Below, piece after piece: positions 48,401 through 61,303 of a stretch of 64,000 nt of DNA; position 1 is the first letter of the stretch, and every line of letters starts with the position of its first letter. The stretch comes from Coptis chinensis (taxonomy: Eukaryota; Streptophyta; Magnoliopsida; Ranunculales; Ranunculaceae). The stretch is from NCBI GenBank assembly GCA_015680905.1, contig CM027377.1, positions 3,310,501 through 3,374,500 on the forward strand, read 5' to 3'. The notes below the pieces were generated by a model. That model was not told where the DNA came from and searched no databases. It was given only the letters and a program-made list of their open reading frames with translations. The translations under genes and the position numbers were made by a program.

Positions 48401-51400
48401 ATCAATGACTTGCGAGCCACTTACTTGGATTATCCTATTTATCATTTGAAATTTGAATCTTGTTCTTTATTTTTAATCTAATTTATTTTACCGGGATAAT
48501 ATATATACTGACGTTGACATTGAGTTTCTTGAAATCCATTAGATAGTGAACCCCTACTTGTTCTATACTATGCAGTCATGTTCATTAGAAAAAAGAGATT
48601 ATAAATGTTGATCATTTCTAAAGCAGTTTCTTTATCCAAATTACCTGAGATACTCCTCTCTAAGTTTTCGCTGAAATGCTGAAACAGCTCTTTGCTGTTA
48701 TTCTTGTTTATCTGATTAAATTTTGCTGTTTATTAATGATCCATCACCAACTATCTGTTTATTCTGGCCATGGTAGTTGAACACTTACTATTTCATGTGT
48801 ATCCTTTGCAGGCTGATAAAGTGACGGTTCAGCCTACTCCAATTTCATGGTTAGTTCTCTGAGTTTTTTTTTATAGTTGGAGTAGACTAAAGTAATCACT
48901 TTATGCATTTCGTTGAGCCAGTTGGAGATGTTACCACCCAGTGCATCATATTTGTTAGACAGGAAGGACTTATTCCTTGTTTTTATTTCCATGGTGCCAT
49001 ATGACCATATAAAGAGAACATAAAGAAAGAATTGTCAACAGTGTGCTTGACTGCTGAATCCAGTCTATCCACATTTGCGCAATAAAATAATACTAAATGA
49101 GATATAACTCAAAAAAGTGATATGTTTGTACTTTGCAGTATCACTTTTATTGCACTACCAATTCCTGATCCAAATATCCAATCATTCTACTCTCCTGCAA
49201 TAATCCCCAGAACTGTGAAAAAGAATTCCATAATGCTTCTGGAATCATCTTTTATTTTGATAGGATATTTGCAATGTTAGTTTGCCATCTTCTCCTTTGC
49301 TCATCTGATTTAAGCTGTAACTAAACTTTCTATTACTTGCCAGTGTTTTCATTTGGGGAGGGTGTTTTCAATCATGGAGCAAAATGTGCCACTGTTCCTT
49401 TTTTTTTTTTTCTAAATATTATGATGACCTTCTTTGCTCAGGGAAAAGTTGGCTGGTACAGATTGGACGTCAGTCACAACAGATGATGGGAAGAAATATT
49501 ACTACAACACTAAGACTAAGGTTCTTTGAGCTTCCAATTATTTTCTTTCCTTTTCCCTTTTCTGTTCTGTGTATTTAGAGCATTACAGTGTCATACTACT
49601 TGATTCAATTCTGTTAATCTTTTTTGCTATCAACCTCTGATATATACTGCTCAACTGCTTTACATAATAGGTTAGTAGTTGGCAAATCCCAGTGGAGGTT
49701 ACAGAGTTGTGGAAAAAGAAACAGGAAGAGGATTTGTTAAGAACAAATACAATGTTAATGCAAGATTCTACTACATTACCAGAGAAAGGTTCAGGCTCTA
49801 TTAGTTTGAGCACTCCTTCTGTTAACACCGGTGGTCGTGATGCGACTGCTCTTAGACCTGTTCTACCCGGTTCATCATCTGCACTGGATTCAATAAAAAA
49901 GAAACTGCAGGATTCTGGTATACCTGTTACTTCCTCGCCTCTTCGTACTTCTTCCGGGCCTACCACACCGGATGTAAATGGCTTGAGTGCAGTTGATGCT
50001 ACAATCAAGGCCCCACAGGGTGAGAACAGCAAAGACAAACAGGATGCTAATGGGAATATGTCAGACTCTTCTTCAGATTCAGAAGATGTAGATAGTGGAC
50101 CCACTATGGAGGAGTGTAATATTAAGTTCAAGGTACTTTTACTGCTTTATTCGTTCAGTGGCATATTGTACATCTAACGTATTATCTGAAATTTTGAATA
50201 AGTGAAAAATGTTATCTCAGTTACTTGACATGGGTGTGGGACCCTCATTCATTATGGGGTACTTTTATATGTAAAATCAGAAATACATCATTTGCGTTTA
50301 TAGCTTTGTTTTGTATGGATGAATGGATCCATACCCATGCCCTTCACTTGTAGGCATGTCCAGATAACACAAGGGTGGTGTTTTTAATTTGTAAGGGAAA
50401 GTCCCATTTACTGTATGATGGTTAAAATTTGACACCATGATAAATTCATTTCACTCTGGTGCATTAGTTCTTCACGAGTTGTTGAGAAAAAGTGATTCCT
50501 CCGACGTTTATGCTTCCCAGGTCTTGAACTCACCCTCGATGATACATGCACAATCGACACACTGGGCTTAAATTGGTCATCTTTTGTCATCCCGGTCTGT
50601 GTAACTGAGACTATTTTATTAACAATTTATACTTAGTTTCTAGGTTCCCGGCTATAGTATATGTAAATTGAAGTTAGTGGCAAGTACAAAACTGCCTACG
50701 CCTTTCTAAAACAAGTAAAGAAGGGCTATTGCTTGGACTTTGTGGGGGCACTCAAACAATATAAGGCGATAAACGTGTATTATTTTTGTATAATGCACAA
50801 TCTATATATATTTTTTGGTAAATATTTGCTACTAGATTCCTATCCTAGAATGAGAAGTGATTACTTATAATTTGGGAACTCATGCTTTTAAATTTCCTAT
50901 CAACTTCCCAGGAGATGCTTAAAGAACGTGGAGTAGCACCATTTTCGAAGTGGGATAAAGAACTGCCAAAGATAGTATTCGATCCACGTTTTAAGGTTAG
51001 TTGGCATCTAAAGATTTGAATACTTTGTATGGGAAGGTTGGGCCTTTCAATAAGTGCTACTGTTGTGGCTTGGTTTGTCGGATTCTTATGTTTTTCTTAC
51101 CTTAATCTGTGTACAGTATATTTGTGCAGTCCGTCCATTGTATGTTTGACTGTTCAAATACTTTTGATCTCTGTAGTCACTTGCTTTCAATACCATGGGT
51201 TGTATAGTTACCAAAAAAAACATGGGATATTGGGATGTATGAGTGCGCATCGTCTTGCTTGAAATACAATGTTGACTCAAAAACTGTAGGGAAAAAATGG
51301 CTATTTAACTAATGTTTGGTACTCCTGTTTTTTTTTTTTTTTTTTTTTTCATTTGGTTATGAAAAACATGAAATCATGAATTATCCGTGCAATTGATGAA

Positions 51401-54400
51401 GAACATTTTCATAATCAAATACACTACCGTATTAGAATGATGGTTAAATGAATACATGTATAAATGGTTTTATATTAAAATGGATTGTCATTCTATTTTG
51501 TACATATGGAAGTTTATGTGCTACTGTTCCGCTTATTGTAGAACCTTCGTTTCACAGGCGGTTCCTAGCCATTCTGCTCGGAGATCTTTGTTTGAACACT
51601 ATGTTCGGACACGAGCTGAAGAGGAGCGCAAGGAAAAACGGGCAGCTCAAAAGGCTGCAGTAGAAGGTTTCAGACAGTTGCTGGAAGAAGCGTCAGAGGT
51701 TGTGGTTAACTTATCTGAATCACTTCTTATAATTTCATGCTAGTGAAAGTTTCGATGAGGAAAAGTTCTTAATTGAAAGTTGAAGCATTAGAAATCTAAC
51801 TGACCGTATTTGCACCTTACAGGATATTGATTATAAAACCGAGTACCAGTCTTTCAAAAAGAAATGGGGTAGTGACCCACGTTTTGAGGCCTTGGACCGC
51901 AAGGAGCGAGAGGTTCTATTAAATGAAAGGTATGCATTCCACGAGGTGTACAACAGTGAGGAAGAAGCCTCCTACATGTCAGCTTTGTTCATGTGACATG
52001 TATACAATCAGAGACTAACTCGTAGGCACAAGCTAGGAAAATGTCCATCCCTAATCAGGCAATGCCATTTAGTGGGTTACGTTGAAGGAGATTTGCTAAA
52101 ATGCGTTCAGTGTGGCTTCTATATTCCTTTTATATGGTACTAGCATAAATGGTTTTCCACGTTTATTACAGGGTGCTACCGCTAAAAAGGGCAGCTGAAG
52201 AGAAGATCAAAGCAATTAGGGAAGCCGCTGCCTCAAGCTTCAAGTCCATGCTTCGGGACAAAAGGGAAATAGATTCTCATAGTCGTTGGTCGAGGGTAAG
52301 GTGCTGTTGTGCAGTTTTCTAGCTTTAGGCATGTTTTAAGATTTGAAGTGCATGCAGTTGCATTCTTTTGGACAGAATAACTTGATTTATTTTCTAGAGC
52401 AATTCTTAACTTCTGCGTGGAGCATCCGGTTTTGATAACACCTTTTGTTTAAAGGCACATGTTTTTGTCAATAAACAAATTAAAAATGATTAAGTTTTTA
52501 TTCAAGCCAAAAGAGTATGTACGTATCGAGTGTCAAAAAAAATGAACAAGGAAAAAAAAGAAAGGAACAGTATAGGATAGATAATCTGATTCATTTGGAA
52601 ATGTGTGCACATTAGTAAGAAGAGGTGCTTCAGTGCAGCAGTTTTTCATTGACAAGTTTCAAATGCTCTGTGAGAAATCATTTTTGTGTCTTTGTAGCTT
52701 TCAGAAATAAGGATTCTTCAGGAGATTCACATTTTATAAGCAGTTGATAAGTATACACCAACACCCAGTCACCCACACAAAGCTGTGGATTTTGTTCTAA
52801 TTGCAATCGTAATTTGCATTGTTTTTTACTTTTCCTTACATTGTCATATTTGGTTACATTTATTTCTATTTTTTGGGTGGAGTTTATGACTTTCCGTTCG
52901 TGTAGGTAAAGGACAGCCTAAGGAGTGATCCAAGATACAAATCGGTTAAGCATGAAGATAGAGAGGTTTTGTTTAATGAGTATATATCTGAACTACGGGC
53001 TGTGGAGGATGAAGTGCAACGAGCAGCAAAAGCCAAAAGGGAGGAACAAGTAAGCATATTCCTATTAGTATTATACAATATTGGAAGTATCATTATTAAT
53101 ATTCTGATTATTTTGCTTGATCCTGATAAAATAAATAAATATTTTCCTTGATAAAATGGTTTCTTTGAAAGTGAGTGTAAAATGAAGCCAATAAAGTTAT
53201 CTTCTAAAAAAGAAAAAATCTTTGTAATCTCTTTCTCTGTCTATCTGTTTCTTTCCCATATATAACTATACATAATATTCAAATCTGTGAAATTGCAATA
53301 TGGGCTTTTTATTATATATTCTGGACAGATTGGTAGGATACAGAGAAGATGGCCCCTTTGCAATCATAACACCCAATAGAGAGAAAAGTTTTAATAACCG
53401 TCTGATATTATCATGCACACTTACAATGGTTGTCAGGATAAACTGAAGGAAAGGGAGCGAGAGACGCGGAAACGAAAAGAAAGAGAAGAACAAGAAATGG
53501 AAAGAGTGAGACTAAAAGTTCGTAGAAAGGAGGCAGTTTCTTCATACCAAGCTTTACTTGTGGAAACAATTAAAGATCCGCAGGTAGTTTCCAAAATCAT
53601 ATCTCAATTGTCAACTGATCCATTCCTGTTGGATTAACCCTGCAAACACAAAGTTGGCATGTCCTATCATTGTTTCCATGCTTTAACTTGGAGTTTTAAC
53701 AACAAAGCCTTATCCGAAATGGGGTGGATCTTTTGGGAAAATCTAAGGTTGTACATTTTAAATCAAGTCTTAAGTTTCCACTTTCATTCAAATGATTCTT
53801 AGCGTGTTTGATATAAACAACTGTAGTAAGTCCTCTGCTTTGATAGAGTCAACAATGGCTTCATTTCCATTCATTTCTTTTGGAAGAGAGGAAATATGTT
53901 ACGCCTGAATGAGCTTCCCTGTATTTCTTGTGTTCCTGTGTCCTCTTATTCTTTCGGAATATATACTGCTTTTACTTTTAAAGGGAGACAAAGTTCTGCA
54001 TTCCGAAGTCACTTAATGTTTTGGTGTAATTCCTGTGATTCCCTGTATTGTGTAGGCATCTTGGACAGAATCGAAGCCTAAATTGGGGAAAGATCCCCAA
54101 GGACGTGCCACAACCTCTGATTTAGATCAAGCCGATACAGAAAAACTCTTCAGGGAGCACGTCAAAACACTATTTGAGGTTATTAGGCCACTTCTTTCAT
54201 TAATTAATTTATTTGTTAAGACTTAACACAATTATATTTTACTTTATTGGCTCTAATAACTGCTGTTCACACTGTTTGATGTTCTCTTATTGTTCGACTC
54301 AAGGGGTGCCACTTTTTTCCCGAAATTCAAATTTTACCAAAATCCAATCCGACATGATATTTGTGTTCCCATATCCGAATTTTCCGAAAAATAATCGGAT

Positions 54401-55668
54401 CGGAATTGGATAAGTTTTCAAAATCCAATCCGATCCAATTTCTGATTTTTCACGAAATCATGTAAACTTATAAATTGCAACATATACACATCTTAACCTT
54501 CCATTTCATATGCTAACAACTAAATCATAACCACATTTAGTTTCCAACCAAATCGAAAGCCATGATACTAATTAAGTCTAGTTTGGTCGGCCTTTCGTGT
54601 TATGTTGTAGTTATACTTTTTTAACAGGTTTGGAACTTTACTTGCAATGTACTTGTTTTGGACATAACAAATATGAATGTATTAACATGCTGAAAATGCT
54701 TACCGAATCAAGGTATTAACAAAATAACAAGTTCAAAATGGTTGTTGGATAAATGTATTAACATGTTCAAAATGGTTGAAGAATGAATTGCATTAACATG
54801 TACAAAATGGATGTGAAAAGAGGATTTAGTCCGATGTTTTGCTAAACTTTTTCCCATTTCTGAAATTTCTGATTATTTACCAAAATTCTAAAATTTCTGA
54901 ATTTGGAAAAATATTTGTAGATCCTAAAATAATTGGATCGGAATTGCAAAGATTTTGTTTTCCAAAAAAAAATAAAACAAAAACGCATACCCTAGATCAG
55001 ATCCAATCCGAAGTCACTCCTAGTTTAATTGTCTTATTTTTTATTTTAATATTTTGGTTAGGTAGATCATTCGATCCTTTCAGTCTGCTCTTATATTCAC
55101 TTTATTGATGTCAGCATGTGATACAACAGTTCTGATGTTTATGTTCATTGTTCTTTCGTGAACCATAATGCTTTGTTTATGGGGAAATACGCTTGCTTAG
55201 TCACATGCAAAGTATTCAAGAATTTATCAACTCTTTTATCATATTATGTTGACACAATAACACTTGCTCTGTCCATGATATATTTCTATTTGTTGGCTGA
55301 CTGAAATTGAGATCTGAATCTAAGTTATAGCTCATATTTGGATATTCCAGAGATGCACACGTGAGTTCCAAACTCTATTAGCTGAGGTCATAACCACTGA
55401 AGCTGCTGCCCAAGTGTCTGAAGATGCAAAAAGTGCTCTCACTTCTTGGTCCACAGCTAAACGTGTTCTAAAGCCTGATCCTAGGTATTCAAAGATGCCG
55501 AGAAAAGATAGGGAATCCCTGTGGCGGCGGTATGCTGAAGAATTCCAGCAGAAACGGAAGTCGGCATCTGAGCCTGTGGGAGACAAGCTTAATGCAGAAA
55601 AAAGGGGTAGAAACTCACTTGATTCAGGGTCGCCTGCAGTGTCAAGGAGAGTTCGGGAGCGGAGATAG
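45488..55668 (+). CDS. PRP40C: Pre-mRNA-processing protein 40C (WW and FF domains)
   Basis: Plant PRP40 proteins link the RNA polymerase II tail and splicing factors through WW and FF domains in the nucleus. Sixteen coding exons fit in phase: 45488-45544, 45623-45700, 46174-46434, 47538-48120, 48188-48351, 48812-48849, 49442-49520, 49671-50132, 50912-50995, 51558-51698, 51823-51929, 52172-52295, 52906-53049, 53437-53583, 54056-54178 and 55351-55668, giving 969 residues. The first third is Pro/Ser-rich (FGKPGHSNVFFPGMPSQN, PPGIPPSGSLPSTTS). Two WW domains follow: WTAHKTDTGAVYYYN (near residue 350) and DWTSVTTDDGKKYYYN with VSSWQIPVEV (about 400-428). FF-type repeats start near 573 (FKEMLKERGVAPFSKWDKEL, DPRFKAVPSHSARRSLFEHY, DPRFEALDRKEREVLLNER, DPRYKSVKHEDREVLFNEY). 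The tail is basic (VRERR). An out-of-frame upstream ORF overlaps the start. Confidence 0.93.
46999..47295. mobile_element. Putative small element in the PRP40C third intron
   Basis: GTGTCCGACAC occurs near 47035 and again near 47280, with ACACGGATACG at one side and ACGTGTCCGTGTG at the other, giving partly inverted ends around an AT-rich core. Such GTGTCCGACAC words are frequent at plant transposon ends. Borders and class are uncertain. Confidence 0.35.
54302..55022. mobile_element. Putative hAT-like non-autonomous element in the PRP40C last intron
   Basis: The left end reads AGGGGTGCCACTT and the right end, reverse-complemented, AGGAGTGACTTCGG. Both are followed inward by repeated ATCCAATCCGA and ATCGGATCGGAATTG words in opposite orientations. 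The AGGGGTG start and subterminal repeats are like hAT-family ends. No transposase frame and no clear 8-bp target duplication were seen. Confidence 0.45.
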
Positions 55669-57084
55669 CTTAAAAGGTTGCTACTTTCTCATGTTACTGA
55701 AGTGGGCTTCTGTTCTTTGGTTATAAGGTTGGAAATCATTCAATGGAGCCAGGGAACTGCCTTGGTAGAAAAAATATCTACTTCGCACCTGAAAATTGAC
55801 GTGTTCGTTTTTCTTCTCTCTGTTAGGTAGTTGGGGAATGATGCAATCTACCACAAATGAGAGAGCTTACGGCTTGGACAGGTCATTAGGATGAAATTTT
55901 CCTGGAGATAGGAGGATCCATCACCAATGCGAACTAAGAAGGGCTATGCTTCGTGCATTTTTTCCAGAGGTCAACAGTACAGCAACAGAATGTCGAGACA
56001 GACAGATGTTATAAATTGGTTCTCTTGGTTAGTCTGTCATTGTTTCAAGATGAGATATCCTGCATTACAGATTGTTGTGGGTTTAGTTTTGCTACAATTT
56101 CCATGCAATCGGCTTCCCTCCGGTTAGGGAATGTAGCCTGAGAAGATAAATTTCAAAAGAAGCCTTCGTGTGAAACGTTTCAATCACACTTATATTCTTT
56201 CGTTGTATATTACTATTTTGTGCTGAAAAGTGACCCGCAAACATCAATTCTTGTTCTCCCATAAACGTATTTAAAAGAATCAATAGTGGTACTACGTCGG
56301 GACTACAATTAACTCCATAAACATCCGCCTGTTCTTCTCAACTTTCACGCCCCCGTAGTTTGTAATCTAGTTTTGACATGCACCCAAGCAATCTTGAATA
56401 CCGATAAGCAAGGCAACAAAAGAAAATTAAAAATGAATTGGTGTGCGCACACTAGCTCGTTTGCCTGTTAGAAATTAGGATGAGATCTTGGAAATAAAAC
56501 GCTGACATTGACATGATGAAGTCTGGCTTCCAGAATAAAGCTTCAAATGTAGTAGCTGTTCTATTCATTTGGAAAATTTTAAAGAATTGCATGAAAAACA
56601 AGCACGGCCTATTTGGCCACTCCTTTTCTTCACCACCACAGGTTTTGTACAAATTAATATCAAGTAACATAATTTACAAGTACTACCAAAATTTTCTCTG
56701 TTACACATATAAGTATGCTCTATAAGTATATACCAAAGTTTGCTCTTTAGCCATAAAGGCATAAAGTATCAACCAAAATTTTACATGACCGTATTCACAC
56801 TCAGAAGCATGTGGCTTGAGAAGAAGCCCAGGCAAGAGTACTTATGAGATACCAGAGCTGTATACGGAAGTAGCCTTCCAAAGTTGATGCAATGAACAGG
56901 CTCACTCTTCCAAGTATGTACATTTGAGCCGATTTGAATAGAAGGAAATATACCTGATACAAATACATTTCAGAAAGAATTAACCGAAGGAGAAGGGCAA
57001 AACTTCCCAGCAGTATTGATGATCGTGTCTGACTGTTTGTTGGAGCGCAGCCATGAAGCAAAACAGAAACAGCAGTAATTTTCT
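55669..57084. other. Convergent 3' spacer between PRP40C and AP5B1
   Basis: This holds the 3' UTRs of both genes. A minus-strand hydrophobic frame at 56801-57061 lies just beyond the AP5B1 stop but matches nothing known and is most likely 3' UTR. Confidence 0.5.
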
Positions 57085-60000
57085 TTATGTCAAAAACAAT
57101 GCTTCCAAGTAATCATCTATATAAGCTAGGCAAGGCCAATGATCAGTTCTTATCCGAACTAATGTTGAAATATCACATACTTCCATTTGAAAAAGGAGAT
57201 GAAACCTTGGTGGCAAAAATATCAAAATGAAAAAGCATCCCATGTTTCTCTTCTTGAAGCCAACATGACTTTCTCTGCCATTTTCATCGTCCATATACTT
57301 GAGCTGAAGAGGACCGATATCAAAATCAGTTAACCAGGAATTGACATCAACCGAAACATCTATCTCATCCTTCCAGATGATGTCCTTGATGATCCCACTA
57401 TCCTTTACTACACTAATAAGTGGACCCCCACTCACGGTTACAACGAAGGGTGCCAAGTGCTGCTCAATGGCCCGAATCAGAGAGCCTGCAGAGACTTCAA
57501 GCAGCTTGACTGATCGAGTCCCACTAATTGCTGCTACCCCCTTGCCTCCTTTCAGTGGAAATGTTTCTCGCCCAGTATTTGAAGAACTATTACAGGCATC
57601 CCACAAAGCACTGAACAAGTCTGAGTAATAACCAGCTAAAGCATCATCTAGGACATCAGATGGAACACTAACTTTTAGAAACATATCTTCAATGCCAACG
57701 GTTATACTCTGAAGTTCTCCACGAATAATTTGCCCGTTTTCTGCATTTGCCTCAATGGCAACATCCACCAAACCAGGCATTGGTTCCCTAGGCTCCAATT
57801 CAATCACGACACGTGCTCTGAAACTGTCCTGTCTTTCAGATACAGCTCCTAAAGGTATAACATCAAGATTGCCTATTTGACCTGAAGCATTTGCATCTCT
57901 GAGAGCATCACCAAGAAGAAAAGGTATGGGACGGGATGGAATAGATCCATATGGTGAGGTTGAAGAAAAGGTGAGGACAGTTGCATATATGGCAGGCAAG
58001 TGGTCGCACCCATCCAAATTATTAGCAGTTGATTTAACTCCCCATATGTGATTGAATGGCTCAGACTCGAATCTAAGAGTACAGAGTATTTTTATCTTAA
58101 AGCCTGGCATGTAACGGAAATCAGGGATACATATGAAATGTCTGCGTAATATTCCTAAAATTTCTGAAGCTTTTGAATCCATCACACGTAATGGTTCCTG
58201 AGAAGAATCAATTCTGTCAGATTCTGAGACATGGATATCAGAACTCTCATCAACATCCGTTTCAACGAGTACACATGCTTCACTATCGTTTATGCCCTCA
58301 AAATAATCATTCTTGCTACTTTTGATATCCAAAGTAGATATAGACAAGGTCCATGATTGTTTCACAAGCAGTTCAATCACCCGCTCGAGGTGAATATATG
58401 TAGATAGATTCCTGGATTTCTTAAAATCCTGAGAAGGCTGAGTATCATGGAACGAATTCGTATGTGAAGATGGTGATTTACCAGGAAGCTGTTCCTCATG
58501 GTTTAGTATGTGCCTGAGCTTCCTTCCAGGTATACAAACAAGCATTCTCAGGTAGATCCTGCAAAAAGTAACAATTACATAAGTCAACAAAATGTTATCA
58601 TTCATTTTTTTTATTCATATTGCTTAATTTTTATACTTTTTTGCATTTTTCATCACGTCATACATTCTTTTGGGAAAGAGAGTGGGATGCATCTAGCTAA
58701 GCTTGATGCCCTTAAACCTCGAAATTTCAAACTCACCAACATAATTTTTCAGAAAAAGATCCGTGTAGCGACAATAAACAGGAACATTAAAAGAAGAACC
58801 ATGCAATTAATCCAAAGTAAGAGAAGCAGCTCTTTCCAGCATACCTTGCATTATCACGAACCTCCAGATCAGGAAAGTACAGGCAAGTAAATGCCAACAA
58901 GCGGGAGAGTACAAGAAACACTCTGGAAGTATGATGGTGTGTAAGCATCGTCCTACAAATGCCAAGAACTTTATTTCCCTGAGACCATGACTTTAAACCT
59001 GTATCTGGGCCATGTTTCTTTACGATTGCAATAACAAATTGCGTAAGTAACTCTAACAACCCACGAGGAGGTATTGTATCATTTTTGGCAATTCTATCAA
59101 AGATCAGAAAGTATGAAGGCAACTGCTGGTCTGTAATGAGCTTCGGAAGCAAATGCTCATCAAGCGTTTGGAGAAGACGCTCGCCCAACCAACAATGTGA
59201 TTGACATCCCAATTGGCGGTCAATGAAAGCAACAATGACGGGGACCAACCTCCGAAATTCCAATGCTAGGTCCACTAGCATCCTCTGAAGAGTAAAAATA
59301 AACGAATAATATTACTTTTTCTGTGTAATTGATGACATCAATATATTTTGTAGAAACGAAGAAATACAAATAAACTGTGACCAGATTATATGTCGACCAG
59401 ACCATTCCTTCCCAGTACTAGACATTTTATAAATGTTAGAAGAATAATTGAGTCAATATTAAATGGATTTGACATTGCCACAACCCACATCCTCTCCAGT
59501 CTGTGACTGTCTCTAAAAGAGCCAACCTGCTCATTCCTTCTCATTAATTCTACAATTCCATAATTTCTCGTTCATCCTTCCTAGTCTTTCCATCCATATT
59601 ATGTTGTTCTTCATTTAACCGACATTCTGCTAACATGTCTAAATTCAGTAATGTTAAACTCTCACTTCTGTCTGAAATATAAAGTAGCCCTCCATAAACA
59701 CAATCCCCAATTAAGTGTTTCTATTACAGGACAAAAAAGAAATATGAAAACTGGAAGTACCTGTATACAGCTAAAGATGTTTGAGTCCATGATAATCCCA
59801 ACTGTGGAATCATCTGACATAGAATGAGGTATTGCTCCGATTAAAAACTTGTGGAATGCACGAAACGCCACAGCAGTTTCTGTGCTCCACGGCGGTAGCC
59901 ATTTGAATGTGGAAACAGATACAAGGCCATCTTTAAACAGATTTACAGCAACAACTCCACTATCCACCCCTTCACCTGACACTCCCTTTGGCTTATTATC

Positions 60001-61242
60001 CAAGTTTGAGGTAGCAAGACATACGGCACAGTAAGCAAGCAAATCTAGCTTCATACTTTTAAGTGCAAGAGGATCAAATACAGTAGGGTAAAAACTCGAA
60101 ACCATACTAACAACAGAACTCTTCTTCACAACATTCCCTTTCAACGAACCCACACCAACAAAACCAAACAACCAATGAAGCGCAAGAAGGCGAAAAACCA
60201 AATGCTGTTGAACCTCCTTTGATATCAAAACTAATCTCCTCACAATCTCCCCTTCTTGACCATCAAACGAATCCGAGAAGTGTGAATACAACATGAGAAC
60301 AACGTGACATAACATAGGATCATACGAATAAAGCAGACCCGAAAATTGCACCTTCAATAGAGAAGCTTGCAAGTCCAACGCATTTGCAACACGTACAATC
60401 ATGGACATAAACTCCATCAATGCACACGGTGTAAAAATCTGTGGCCTCTCTAACAAAAACGCCATAACTCTCCTCAACTCCTTCAAATTGAAACTCAAAC
60501 CCGTATTACTGAAATCCCCAAGAACAAACGCAGGCACATTAAAAGGAACAAGTGGTACCGAAGTAGCAATAATGGACGCATTTGTTTTAAAAGTAACTAC
60601 ATTATCCACAACAGAAGTTAACAACAAAACATAACTTTGTAAACAATGTGTCCTCTCATTTTGACATAAAGTCCATAAATGACCAGAAACATCAGCCAAC
60701 AAACAAGGATAAGTCCTTTCGAGCTCTCTTAAACACTCACAAGCCACTCCTCTAGTCTGTCTATCTACACCATGATTGGGCCTATTAACAACAGTTAATA
60801 ACAACTCAGTTAAGCTTTGTAGGTGTCTAATTGCGTGTTTTAGCCCATCAAGTGAGATAAAAATGGATGTAGCTGAAATAAAGATTTGTTCTTTAAGTGA
60901 ATAAGTTATTGATATTCCATCAATTGGTGCTTGTATAAATGAACGTAAAGTTTCAAGTAATTTACCTAGACAGGGTTCGATATCTGCCTCTGAGGGTATT
61001 AAGATGCTGGAATATTCTTCCAGGAATATAATGAGTGAGAGTTTGAGGTTAGAAATGTCTTTTCTGAGTAGGGATGAGAGAGATAGGTCGAGGAGAGAGA
61101 GTGGTGAGTATTGTTGGCTCAACCATTTTTCTTCACGTCCTGATTGGAAGTCTTCGATTAGTGTTTCCCATTCTTGTGAGTTTAGTGCCTTCTCCATTTC
61201 TTCTTCTTCTTCTTCTTCCAAATGCATCTTTTTTTTTCTCAT
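57085..61242 (-). CDS. AP5B1: AP-5 complex subunit beta-like (AP5B1)
   Basis: AP-5 is an adaptor complex of late endosomes/lysosomes that works with SPG11/SPG15-type partners. The beta subunit is a large helical-repeat adaptin. Three exons fit in phase: 59761-61242, 58845-59284 and 57085-58558, giving 1131 residues from the first ATG. Stretches typical of the plant protein include NSQEWETLIEDFQSG, GVACECLRELERTYPCLLAD, WLPPWSTETAVAFRAFHKFL, DLALEFRRLVPVIVAFIDRQ, GKGVAAISGTRSVKLLEVSA and, at the end, LIFLPPRFHLLFQMEV and VRIRTDHWPCLAYIDDYLEA. Three in-frame ATGs are possible: 61242, 61227 and 61197. Conservation begins at the last (MEKALNSQEWE), and the stretch before it is a Glu run coded by a GAA/GAG microsatellite. 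Site II boxes only 26 bp upstream of 61242 make a start at 61227 or 61197 quite possible. Confidence 0.93.
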
Positions 61243-61267
61243 TTATGGACTATTCTCTTTCTTCATT

Positions 61268-61303
61268 TGGGCCCATCAGCCCAAGAAGAAAAGATTAGGC
61301 CCA
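61268..61303 (-). promoter_or_regulatory. Site II-type boxes next to AP5B1
   Basis: TGGGCCCA at 61268-61275 and GGCCCA at 61298-61303 lie just upstream of the AP5B1 reading frame. Their closeness to the first ATG suggests a very short 5' UTR or use of a downstream ATG. Function is inferred. Confidence 0.45.

Noticed and set aside
56801-57061. Hydrophobic minus-strand frame just past the AP5B1 stop
   Set aside because: It could suggest a membrane tail or small gene, but AP5B1 already ends at its usual conserved tail and no splice sites join this piece. It is probably 3' UTR.
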